From Bacillota bacterium (lineage in GTDB: Bacteria; Bacillota; Sulfobacillia; JAJZYS01; JAJYTV01), in the NCBI GenBank assembly GCA_021793645.1, contig JAJYSJ010000012.1:25755-89754 (forward strand): a stretch of 64,000 nucleotides of DNA, written 5' to 3'. The notes beneath the pieces are model-generated. The model was not told where the DNA came from, searched no databases, and saw only the letters and a list, made by a program, of their open reading frames with translations. Within the stretch, counting starts at the first letter, position 1; the number at the start of each line of letters is the position of its first letter. Made by a program: the position numbers and the translations under genes. This document shows positions 8,980 to 16,915 of the stretch, piece after piece.

Positions 8980-9897
8980 TTAAACGAACTTGATCCGCGG
9001 ATCGGCAACTGCGTAGAGCAGGTCTGCCACAAGGCTCCCGCAGATCGTGACCGCGCCGATGACCAAGACGAGGTCGACGGCGACGCCGTAATTAAAGGCG
9101 ACCAGTGCGTAGACGAGCGCGCTTCCCAGACCCTGCATCGCGAAGATCCATTCGATCACGATCACGTTGTTGAAGAGGCTCGGGAGCGAAAGGCCAGCGA
9201 TCGTGATAGCGGGCAATAGCGCATTGCGCAGGACGTGAACGACGATGACGCGGTCTTCCGGCAGTCCCTTGGCGCGGGCGGTGCGAATATAGTCCGAACG
9301 CAGCGCCTCGTCGATCGCCCCACGGAAATAGGTGGTCCAAGTCGCAATGGTAGTGATCGCGAGCGTAACCACCGGCAGGATCATCTCCACGATCCAGTTG
9401 CTGAACCCCTGCGACGAGGGATCCAGGTTCGGACCGACTGCGGGCAGCCACAGAAGTTGAAGGCCGAAGACGAAGATCAGCACGAAGCCCACCCAAAAGG
9501 ATGGGAGTGTGAACAATATAAAGGTAATCAGAGACGCGGCCCGGTCAAACAGCGTTCGGGGACGCTTCGCCTGCACGTAGGCGATCCAGAAGGCGCAGAA
9601 CGCAGCCAAGGCGCTCCCGAGGAACAGCAGTTCGAGGCTGGGTGGAGCGTACTGCCAAGCCAACGCAGCCCCGCCAGAAGCGAGCTGGTGCAGCCACAAG
9701 AGGAACTGGATCGGCAGTGGCTGGTCCAGGCCCATCCCCTGGGCGATCTGCGCCACGGTACCGGGTGACGCCCGGGGCCCCGCCATGATCGCAGCCAGGT
9801 TGAACGGCATCAACTTCAACAGAACAAAGGCGGCGACGCTCACGACAAAGAGCGTGAAGACCGCTTCCCCGACCCTGCGGGCGACATAGCGTGCCAT
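8980..9897 (-). CDS. ABC transporter permease, DppB/OppB type
   Basis: A 305-residue BPD_transp_1 permease with six membrane segments. It starts MARYVARRVGEAVFTLF and has the ATPase-coupling (EAA) loop around DEALRSDYIRTARAKGLPED. This is the first-permease architecture of peptide/nickel/opine importers. It is the downstream gene of a two-permease operon. No substrate-binding protein or ATPase lies beside it, so the transported compound cannot be inferred and the missing parts must come from elsewhere. Confidence 0.85.
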   Translation of the reverse strand: MARYVARRVGEAVFTLFVVSVAAFVLLKLMPFNLAAIMAGPRASPGTVAQIAQGMGLDQPLPIQFLLWLHQLASGGAALAWQYAPPSLELLFLGSALAAFCAFWIAYVQAKRPRTLFDRAASLITFILFTLPSFWVGFVLIFVFGLQLLWLPAVGPNLDPSSQGFSNWIVEMILPVVTLAITTIATWTTYFRGAIDEALRSDYIRTARAKGLPEDRVIVVHVLRNALLPAITIAGLSLPSLFNNVIVIEWIFAMQGLGSALVYALVAFNYGVAVDLVLVIGAVTICGSLVADLLYAVADPRIKFV

Positions 9898-9899
9898 GC

Positions 9900-10793
9900 C
9901 TATTGCGCCTCCATGCTTTCCTGCGGATTGAGCGCGCTCCGGACGGCTTCTCCGAGGAAGTAAACGGAGACAAGCAGGACCGAGAAGGCCAAGCCCGGGG
10001 GGTATACAACCCACCATTGCCCACCGACGATATTGTCCATGTTGCCGGCGAACATGCTCGCCCAGTTCCAGGGCGGTGGCAGCCCAAGTCCGATGAACGT
10101 GGTGATCGCCATGACGAGCACCACGTTCGCGAACAGGTTGGTGGATGCGACCACGATGTCGTCGAGGAGGTTGGGCAGCACGTGGTGTACGAGAATGCGG
10201 GCATGCGAGTCACCACAGGCGATGGCCGCTTCGATGAACGGCTGACGCCGCACGATCAGGGTGCGGGCGCGAATGATGCGCGCCGCGGCTGGCCATGCGG
10301 TCAGTGCCACGACGATGATCAGAGACTTCGTGCTCGCCCCAAGCAGGGACTCGATCAGGAGGATTGGGACAACCTGCGGGATGCTCAGGAACATGTCGGT
10401 GATGCGCATCAGCACGCTGTCGAAGACCGAACCGCTGTATCCGGCGACGAGTCCCGTGGCGATACCGATGATCGCTGCAGCGATCGCGGTCGCGAACCCC
10501 GCGAGAATCGGACGCTGGCCGCCGACCATCAACTGGGCGAGCTCATCCTGGCCTAGCACATTGGTTCCTAGTGGGTGCGCAAAGCTCGGCCCGAACAGTT
10601 GAGTGGCCATGTCGTAGTGCTCACCGGCTGCCTTGTCAAAGACGGGGCCGAGAAAGGAAAAGAGGAGCAGCAGCGCCAGCATGCTGCCGCCGATCCAGAA
10701 TAGGGGATGGCGGAACAACCTGCGCCACTTCCGGGGCAGGCGTATGGCAACATCCTGGCGGTCAATGCCTGGCGTTAGCGGATGAGTGGTCAT
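9900..10793 (-). CDS. ABC transporter permease, DppC/OppC type
   Basis: A 297-residue second permease of a peptide/nickel-type importer. The N-terminal OppC_N segment is RKWRRLFRHPLFWIGG, followed by the typical luminal region FAHPLGTNVLGQDELAQLMVGG and an EAA loop near RQPFIEAAIACGDSHARIL. The stop is two bases from the next start, so it is co-translated with the DppB-type gene. A GAAAGG site precedes ATG 10793. It has neither solute-binding protein nor ATPase neighbours. Confidence 0.85.
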   Translation of the reverse strand: MTTHPLTPGIDRQDVAIRLPRKWRRLFRHPLFWIGGSMLALLLLFSFLGPVFDKAAGEHYDMATQLFGPSFAHPLGTNVLGQDELAQLMVGGQRPILAGFATAIAAAIIGIATGLVAGYSGSVFDSVLMRITDMFLSIPQVVPILLIESLLGASTKSLIIVVALTAWPAAARIIRARTLIVRRQPFIEAAIACGDSHARILVHHVLPNLLDDIVVASTNLFANVVLVMAITTFIGLGLPPPWNWASMFAGNMDNIVGGQWWVVYPPGLAFSVLLVSVYFLGEAVRSALNPQESMEAQ

Positions 10794-10890
10794 TATGCGC
10801 CTTTCTTGCCGCGGCTGATTCTTCCAAAGTAAGGTTAATAGTTACTTCTCCCGCTTCGGAAATACTCCTGTCGGCTTCCGCTCGCCCCGG

Positions 10891-11394
10891 CTAGCTCCTC
10901 CACTGGAAGTGCGGAGCCTCAAGTTCAGTCACCAGTCCTGTCCGAGGGTGAACGGAGATGCGGCTCGCAAAGATCTCACCTCGCGCGGATTGGTAGATCA
11001 CCGAGAAGTGTGCGGGATTCGGCATCGGGCCCGCTTCGTTTCCCAACGTGAGTTCCACACGCACATCCTCACCTGGAGCAAGCACCCTTCCAAGCACACC
11101 AGCCGTCTGAGTGCGGCTGATCCCGTCTTCGCCTTCATGGGAGATGCCCTTGAGCAGGCCCGCTCCTTGCCCCACGTTCCGGATGCGGTAGGAGTAGAGG
11201 CCCGACACCACTGCATCATCCTCCGCCAGCTCTACGTGGGGCGGATCAGCACGATCCACGAGCATCACCGGCGTGACCGCGAGACGGCGTAGCTTGGCCG
11301 CCTCGCGCACGCCAAATCCCGTGGCGAATGCGGAGACTGCGGCGGCCGCAGCCGCCACGAGGCTAGCCCAGTCTGCTGCCATTGCCGACGCCAT
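10891..11394 (-). CDS. Membrane-anchored protein with a soluble beta domain, unknown function
   Basis: About 167 residues. One N-terminal membrane helix (WASLVAAAAAAVSAFATGFG) is followed by a soluble domain containing YRIRNVGQGAGLLKGISHEG and FSVIYQSARGEIFASRI. This architecture (single TM plus an Ig-like 'NVGxGxA' domain) is common in uncharacterised bacterial proteins. It resembles, in layout only, the larger protein at 26729-27913. The ATG 11394 start follows AGGAGGAGAAG. Function not recognised. Confidence 0.6.
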   Translation of the reverse strand: MASAMAADWASLVAAAAAAVSAFATGFGVREAAKLRRLAVTPVMLVDRADPPHVELAEDDAVVSGLYSYRIRNVGQGAGLLKGISHEGEDGISRTQTAGVLGRVLAPGEDVRVELTLGNEAGPMPNPAHFSVIYQSARGEIFASRISVHPRTGLVTELEAPHFQWRS

Positions 11395-11590
11395 TCTTCT
11401 TCTCCTCCTGCTGCACAAGGCCGCTCCAACCTGTGTTCATTGTTGGGTTCGCGCCGGTTCTCCATGAGGGCTGAACAGAGGCACCCCCGCCCCCCGCACG
11501 GCCGCACTCGAATGGCACCGCAGATGGCTCTTCCACAATCATCCGCAACAGCGGCCTTGGAAATGAAGTGTCTGCGGCACAGCCAAGAGA

Positions 11591-12490
11591 ATGTCAATGT
11601 GGGCGCGTATATGCGCCAAGGCCATCTGCGGATACTACGCCCATGAGGAGTGGTGCCAAATATTCACTTGGAAAGGCATTGTCCCCGTTCTGGCTCCAGT
11701 GCTTGGCATTTCTCTTCTTCTATCGGGGTGTGATGTCCGCAACCCACTCAGCGAGCCTGCGAAGCGCTTGACGCGCACCGTGGCCTTAGACCCAAGTGTG
11801 CAGTCCTCCTTCGTCAAAGGCCGCCAACGGGCCATGAACACTCCTGTCCGCGACCAGATATTGCGCCAGAATCTCGCGGAGCAGACAAAGATGTGGGACA
11901 ACCCCGTCACTTGGCCCGGCATGGCCGGGCTCTTGGTGCATGGGAGAGATGTAGCGATGAGTGACCCACAAACGCGATCCAGCACCTTGAAACAGAACCT
12001 GCGAGACCAACGTCTCATGTGGGCGGATTCCGCTACCAGTCGCAAGATGACCATGTTCGCCGTGGATGGGCGGAAGGCAGCGATCAAGGATCCCGTCACC
12101 ACCAAACCGATCGTTCAGCAGAACCTCAATGAACAGCGGGCTGCGTTGGCCACTCCAGAGGTCGCGACTGGGATGTCGGACGTCTCACTGCGCTTGACGC
12201 AGCATGCGCTGACGAACCCCGGGCAGGCGAAGACCCTGCGCCACACTACGATGTCGGTCATGGAGGGAATCTCCAAAGACCCGACAGAGCGGCAGCGCCT
12301 GCTGTCCATCATGTCATCGCTCATGGAGGATCCCTCGATGAAGGCCAAGTTGCTCTCCATGATGAAGTCGATGATGGCGAGCGGCTCTTCCGGCGGGTCG
12401 GGTGGAAGCTCCACCTCCAAAAGCCCAGGGACGCCGGGTTCTTCCGGCTCCAGTTCTACAACCGGTGCGATAGGCAGCTCGCGGGATTGA
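11591..12490 (+). CDS. GerD-like spore germination lipoprotein
   Basis: About 299 residues with a hydrophobic N-terminus ending in a lipobox (LGISLLLSGC), so a membrane-tethered lipoprotein. The mature part is a chain of alpha-helical repeats of the form 'xxDPxxRxxxLxQNLxxQRxxx' (NTPVRDQILRQNLAEQTKMW, DPQTRSSTLKQNLRDQRLMW, DPVTTKPIVQQNLNEQR). It then reads RLLSIMSSLMEDPSMKAKLLSMMKSMM and a Ser/Gly-rich tail. GerD, a trimeric rope needed for nutrient germination in spores, has the same lipobox plus 'DPxxxxxLLxLMK' repeats. I infer GerD-like; the start codon is uncertain because no good SD site is seen. Confidence 0.5.
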   Translation: MSMWARICAKAICGYYAHEEWCQIFTWKGIVPVLAPVLGISLLLSGCDVRNPLSEPAKRLTRTVALDPSVQSSFVKGRQRAMNTPVRDQILRQNLAEQTKMWDNPVTWPGMAGLLVHGRDVAMSDPQTRSSTLKQNLRDQRLMWADSATSRKMTMFAVDGRKAAIKDPVTTKPIVQQNLNEQRAALATPEVATGMSDVSLRLTQHALTNPGQAKTLRHTTMSVMEGISKDPTERQRLLSIMSSLMEDPSMKAKLLSMMKSMMASGSSGGSGGSSTSKSPGTPGSSGSSSTTGAIGSSRD

Positions 12491-12523
12491 GTCGGCATAC
12501 CCCTGCCTCGCTAACCGAGCGCT

Positions 12524-13142
12524 TCAAGGCATGACCGATCGTATCAATGACGAGCACCTGCCAAACTCTCGCGAGTGCATCTCCTTCGTCGATCGGGCCT
12601 GGTTGCTTGCGAGATCCTCGGACGGGGAGCTTCCGTCCGAGGCATTCTCGCGGAAGACACCCGGCCCGCGCAGCATGGCGGCGGCGCCCGTCCGCGCGAC
12701 CTCCAGTACCCAAAATTCGTGCATCACCTCACCTCGACGAGCGCGTTCACCTTGCCGCTGTCGCCAGTCGTCTCGAGGACGACCGAACTCGGGCTCTCGT
12801 CGATCACGGTGGCGCGGAAGGTCTGGGCGATCTGCATCACCTCGACGCGGCGGCTGGTGTCGGTGCGTAATTTGATCAGTATGAGCTCTCGGTCGACAGA
12901 GATGCCCTCCGCCATGTGGTAGACCCAGACCGCCTCGACAAGCTTGCCGAGCTGGCGCTGCATCTGGACGCGGACCGCGTCCTTCCCCCTCCGACCGCAG
13001 CGTGATCCAGGACGTGCCCGAATCGTCGGTCGGTCCGACGGCGAGGATTTGGATGCTGTAGCCGCGCCGGCTGAAGAGGCCTTGCGACGCGCGCCAGGAC
13101 GCCGGCCTCGTTGTCGACCAGGATGCCAAGGGTGAACTCCAT
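12524..13142 (-). pseudogene. ilvN: Frameshifted acetolactate synthase small subunit (ilvN)
   Basis: The ACT-domain regulatory subunit is readable but only across three frames. It begins at ATG 13142 with MEFTLGILVDNEAGVLARVA. It shifts near 13080 to GLFSRRGYSIQILAVGPTDD, then again near 12990 to DAVRVQMQRQLGKLVEAVWV, ending at GKVNALVEVR. A 5-base duplication (AGGTG) near 12725 puts the usual ending FWVLEVARTGAAAMLRG into yet another frame. At least three indels argue for a dead gene. The catalytic subunit gene ilvB is absent, although a T-box leader sits about 30 bases upstream. Confidence 0.8.
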
Positions 13143-13159
13143 CGCCCTCGCCCCCTAGG

Positions 13160-13335
13160 GCAGGCTGATGTCGCGGTACCACCTTGTTCGCCTCCCGGGC
13201 CCGCATGCAGCGGTTGCACGGGAAGCCTCGACCAACGCGCGGGCGAGCGCGGAAAGCGGGCGGCACAAAGGGCAAGCACCTGCTGCCAAGAGCCTGCGCG
13301 CAGATCCGCCTGCAGGGACCGTAGGGCTACTGTGG
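13160..13335 (-). promoter_or_regulatory. T-box leader (amino-acid-responsive riboswitch)
   Basis: Read on the minus strand, bases 13185-13172 give AAGGTGGTACCGCG, the near-invariant T-box that pairs with the tRNA acceptor end. Upstream lie an AGTA box (near 13325) and a GGTG-containing distal stem I segment (GCAGGTGCTTGCC). Such leaders sense uncharged tRNA and typically precede ilvBN(C). Here the leader runs straight into the broken ilvN with only ~30 bases, and I see no U-rich terminator. It looks like the leader of a deleted ilvB. I could not assign the specifier codon. Confidence 0.75.
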
Positions 13336-13379
13336 AAAGAAGGGGCAAGTCGACATTGGTCCGGGGGGAACTTGAAGGC

Positions 13380-13745
13380 ATGCACGGCGTGTTGTTCATC
13401 GGCCATGCAAAGCTGCCGCTCGGCTCGGCAGCCCGCAACGTGTCTGAGATCCTGGCGCTGTCCTGTGTCGCCGACCCGCAGTACGGCGTGATCCTCGATG
13501 TCAGCGACACGCTCGTCACGGACTCGGCCCATAGCATCATCAAGGACATCCTGATCGGTCAGAGCCTCTTGGACGGGCTCGACAGCGCGATCGTCGAGTT
13601 GCACGAACGCTATCACGGTGCCGCCCTACCGGCCGTGGAGGCGGCCCTCAAGGACACGCAGGCGCAGTGGCAGCGCTGGCACGACAGCGCTCAGCGCAAT
13701 CGAACAAATGACATTAGTGCAAAGAAGGACTATGGCCCACGTTGA
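13380..13745 (+). CDS. DUF3870 protein
   Basis: About 121 residues matching DUF3870: VLFIGHAKLPLGSAARN near the start, GVILDVSDTLVTDSAHSIIKDILIGQSL in the middle, and RYHGAALPAVEAALKD late. The biochemical role of the family is unknown. Members often lie beside organic-acid or amino-acid catabolic genes, as here beside prpF and tcuAB. ATG 13380 is the first codon fitting the family; a G-rich site lies ~11 bases before it. It faces away from the T-box/ilvN remnant and shares that 200-bp promoter region. Confidence 0.75.
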   Translation: MHGVLFIGHAKLPLGSAARNVSEILALSCVADPQYGVILDVSDTLVTDSAHSIIKDILIGQSLLDGLDSAIVELHERYHGAALPAVEAALKDTQAQWQRWHDSAQRNRTNDISAKKDYGPR

Positions 13746-13889
13746 CGAACGACCTGACAAGGATACGCGGTCAGGGTGACCAGCCTGGAACGGGAGACGC
13801 TTCGCAAGACTCGTCTGCCCCGTTTCGCTGAAATTATGTCGAGGCACTGAGCTTGCCGCTTTGGGGTGCACGCAGCCCCCCGGTGCGCG

Positions 13890-13933
13890 GAAGGTCGCCA
13901 GTGGAGCCCTATAGGGCTCCACTGGCGGCCTTC
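13890..13933. repeat. 44-nt near-perfect palindrome between DUF3870 and prpF
   Basis: Arms of 22 bases meet without a spacer. The central 30 bp (13897-13926) are perfectly self-complementary and the outer part adds one G-T pair. No U-run follows (CGTGCGTTTGG), so it is a poor intrinsic terminator. It could be a cruciform, an operator for a dimeric repressor of the tricarboxylate genes, or an mRNA hairpin ending about 20 bases before the prpF start. Confidence 0.75.
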
Positions 13934-13953
13934 GTGCGTTTGGAGGGCTGGCG

Positions 13954-15084
13954 TTGATCAGCAAGGTTCACGTCGCGCTGATGCGCGGCGGCACGAGCAA
14001 GTGCGTGGTGCTCCGCGCCGAGGATGTTCCCCCACCCGGCGCAGAACGCGACCGCTCCCTCCTGCGCCTGCTCGGCAGTCCGGATCCGCGCCAGATCGAC
14101 GGGTTAGGCGGTGCCACGTCCACCACCAGCAAGGTGGTGCTGGTCGAGCCTTCCCGTCGCACGCAGGCCGACGTCGACTACACGTTTGCGCAAGTGTCGG
14201 TTCTGGATGCCACAGTCGATTACAGGGGCAACTGCGGCAACTGCGCCTCCACGGTCGGCCCGTTCGCGATCAGTGAAGGTCTGGTTCCTTGTAGCACGCC
14301 CTTGACCGAGGTGCGCATCTACAACACCAACACCGGAAAGCTGATGCTCGCCGAGGTGCCGACCTCACGATGCGGCGTCCTGGAGGAGGGAGACCTCGCG
14401 GTCGCCGGCGTGCCTGGGACCGGCGCGCAGCAGACCATCTGGTTCGTGCAGCCCGAAAACACCAGCGGCCGGGGCCTGCTGCCCACAGGCCACCAACTGG
14501 ACGTCGTCGCAACCTGTCTCGGCCCCGTGCGCGCCACCGTTGTCGACGCGGCAAATCCTGTCGTCTTCGCCGCGGCTGAGGATCTGGGGATCCAAGGTAC
14601 TGAAGTGGAGCCGCTGGATCGCTGGCCCAACGAGGTCCGCCGTGCGCTCGAGCAGGTGCGCGGCTACGCCGCCGTCGCCCTGGGGCTGGTCGAAGACCCC
14701 AGTCAAGCCGCCAGCGTTTCGCGCAACATCCCGAAGGTCGGCATCGTGCGCAGCCCGATCGACTACGTTGACATCTACGGCAACCTGGTACCCGGCAGTG
14801 CGCAGGATGTCACCGCCCGCATCCTCTCGATGGGCACCCTGCATCAAGCCTTCGCCCTGACCGGGGCCATGGCCCTCGCGGCCGCAACGATCGTGCACGG
14901 CTCCGTTGCCGATATGGCAGTTGGAGGCGGTGAACACACTCGCCTGCGCATCGGGCATCCCTCCGGGGTCCTCGAGATCACGATACGGCGTGATGCGGAC
15001 GGCAGTCTGAGCGCGCTTGGCGTCGTGCGGACGGCCCGGCGTCTCTTGGTCGGGGACGCGTTCCTTCCCCAACCCGATCCGTGA
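13954..15084 (+). CDS. prpF: PrpF/4-oxalomesaconate tautomerase-type isomerase
   Basis: A 376-residue PrpF-family protein. Diagnostic segments are ALMRGGTSKCVVLRAEDVP, FAQVSVLDATVDYRGNCGNC and RIYNTNTGKL; the fold is diaminopimelate epimerase-like. Known members isomerise cis/trans-aconitate, methylaconitate or oxalomesaconate. Start TTG 13954 has GGAGGG six bases upstream. With the adjacent MFS carrier and TcuA/TcuB homologues it most likely feeds a tricarboxylate such as trans-aconitate or tricarballylate into the citric-acid cycle. The exact substrate is inferred. Confidence 0.85.
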   Translation: MISKVHVALMRGGTSKCVVLRAEDVPPPGAERDRSLLRLLGSPDPRQIDGLGGATSTTSKVVLVEPSRRTQADVDYTFAQVSVLDATVDYRGNCGNCASTVGPFAISEGLVPCSTPLTEVRIYNTNTGKLMLAEVPTSRCGVLEEGDLAVAGVPGTGAQQTIWFVQPENTSGRGLLPTGHQLDVVATCLGPVRATVVDAANPVVFAAAEDLGIQGTEVEPLDRWPNEVRRALEQVRGYAAVALGLVEDPSQAASVSRNIPKVGIVRSPIDYVDIYGNLVPGSAQDVTARILSMGTLHQAFALTGAMALAAATIVHGSVADMAVGGGEHTRLRIGHPSGVLEITIRRDADGSLSALGVVRTARRLLVGDAFLPQPDP

Positions 15085-15301
15085 TGTACTGCCGCGACCG
15101 CGAAGCGACGCCTCGCCCGCCACCGCGCGTTGACGGCCGCCCGCGGACAGCCGCTGCCAGAGGCGTGGCACGTGGCCCCTGGGTCCGCCTCGGTGGCGCC
15201 AGACGGCTAAAGTCCAGAGAGGAGGTGGGTGTCCGGCAGCACCGAACGCATGCCTTCGGGTGACACCGCTCCACGGATAAGGATGGATGGAGGGACACGT
15301 T

Positions 15302-16666
15302 GTGGCTTCATCCCTGACCACCGTCAATGCAGGCAACCGTCTGGACCGTCTGCCCGTCTCGCATGTCCACAAGGCCGTACTCCTCGCATTGGCCTTCGCC
15401 TACTTCTTCGAGCTTGGGGATCTGAACACGTTCGCCTACACCGCCCCGGCCCTGATCACGGCCTGGGGCCTCCAGGTCAGCACAATCGGTCTGATCACGT
15501 CGGCCTCGTTCCTGGGTATGTTCATCGGCGCAACGCTTGGCGGTTGGATCGCCGATCGCATCGGTCGGCGCACCTCTCTCCTCTGGATGGTCGCTTGGTT
15601 CTCGGTCTTCTCTCTACTGAATGCCGTCGCATGGGACCCAGTCTCCCTTGGCATCTTCCGCTTCCTGACCGGCATGGGTCTGTCCGCGATGACCATCGTT
15701 GCCAACACCTACATCAGCGAGTTCTTCCCGCCCACGGTGCGCGGCCGCTACCAGGGCTGGGCGATGACCTTCGGCCTGCTGGGCATTCCGGCCACGGCAT
15801 GGGTCGCCCGCTTCATCATTCCTCTCACCACCTGGTCCTGGCGCCTCGTCTTCGTTTGGGGCGCCCTCGGCGTCGTCTTCCTTATCTTCGCGCTGCGGAT
15901 GCAAGAGTCGCCGCGCTGGCTTGAGAAGCACGGGCTGAACGATCGCGCCGATGCCGCCTTGCAGCGACTCGAGGACGAGGTAACCCGCGAGAAGGGTGCC
16001 TTGCCCAAGCCCGATGCGCAGACCGGGGAGGTCGTCGTCTCACGCGTACCCCTCGGCGAGCTCTTCAGCGGCACCTATCTCTCCCGCACCGTTATCCTGC
16101 TGGTGGCCTGGATCTTCCAGACCCTAGGCTTCTACGGCTTCGTCTCGTGGGTGCCGACCCTGCTGGTCGCCCACGGCTTCTCCCTCGTGAGTTCGCTGAC
16201 CTACAGCTCGATCATCGCGCTGGGAGCGCCGATCGGGGCACTGGTGGCAACCCAGATCTCCGAACGCCTCGACCGCAAGTGGCTGATCGTCATCGTCGCG
16301 CTGACGACCGTCGTGTTCGGCCTCTCCTACGGGCTCACGTTCCAGCCCGCCCTGATCGTCATCGCCGGATTCCTCGTCACCGTCTCCATTCAGTGCTTTG
16401 CGCCCCTCCTCTACGCCTATACGCCGGAACTCTACCCCACCGAGGCGCGTGCACTCGGCACGGGCCTCACCTACGGCGTCGGGCGCCTAGCCAACATCGT
16501 CGGGCCGCTGATCGTCAGCGCGCTCTACGCATCGGCAGGCTACAGCAGTGTGTTCGTCTACGTGGCGGCAACATGGGTCGTCGTGGCCGTGGTTGTCGGC
16601 ATCTGGGGCCCGCTCACGCACTTCAAGCCTCTGCAGAAGCTTAGCCAGACGCAACTCAGGGCCTGA
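15302..16666 (+). CDS. MFS transporter, probable tricarboxylate/organic acid symporter
   Basis: About 454 residues and 12 membrane helices. Major-facilitator signatures are GWIADRIGRRTSLLW after helix 2 and SEFFPPTVRGRYQG after helix 4, with a later PELYPTEARALGTG. This is the aromatic/organic acid:H+ and sugar-porter branch. GTG 15302 is preceded by GGAGGG at seven bases; ATG 15287 is a weaker alternative. Its position between prpF and tcuA suggests uptake of the cluster's tricarboxylate, like TcuC in Salmonella, although it is a different MFS branch. Confidence 0.8.
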   Translation: MASSLTTVNAGNRLDRLPVSHVHKAVLLALAFAYFFELGDLNTFAYTAPALITAWGLQVSTIGLITSASFLGMFIGATLGGWIADRIGRRTSLLWMVAWFSVFSLLNAVAWDPVSLGIFRFLTGMGLSAMTIVANTYISEFFPPTVRGRYQGWAMTFGLLGIPATAWVARFIIPLTTWSWRLVFVWGALGVVFLIFALRMQESPRWLEKHGLNDRADAALQRLEDEVTREKGALPKPDAQTGEVVVSRVPLGELFSGTYLSRTVILLVAWIFQTLGFYGFVSWVPTLLVAHGFSLVSSLTYSSIIALGAPIGALVATQISERLDRKWLIVIVALTTVVFGLSYGLTFQPALIVIAGFLVTVSIQCFAPLLYAYTPELYPTEARALGTGLTYGVGRLANIVGPLIVSALYASAGYSSVFVYVAATWVVVAVVVGIWGPLTHFKPLQKLSQTQLRA

Positions 16667-16676
16667 GCGCAGCCCA

Positions 16677-16706
16677 GAGCCGCCCTCCTGCACAGGCGGG
16701 CGGCTC
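16677..16706 (+). terminator. Hairpin after the MFS gene, possible terminator
   Basis: GAGCCGCCC pairs with GGGCGGCTC across a 12-base loop, starting 10 bases after the MFS stop. There is no U-tract, so termination would be weak; it may separate expression of the carrier from tcuAB. Confidence 0.4.
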
Positions 16707-16915
16707 GCCACGCCCCGCCGCCTCGGTCGGGCAAACGCAGCCCGGTGCCTTGCGGTGGCCCGCCAGCCCCATTGCAGGGCAGGGGCGGGTCGACGGCGGG
16801 CATACCAGCAACTCCAGGGGGGGGCCATTGTGCCACAAGGTTTGAACCTGCTGTCGCCCTGCAGACGGCGCATGCATCGTTCCATGCGCTTTTCGGCCCC
16901 GTCAAGGTGCCCGTC

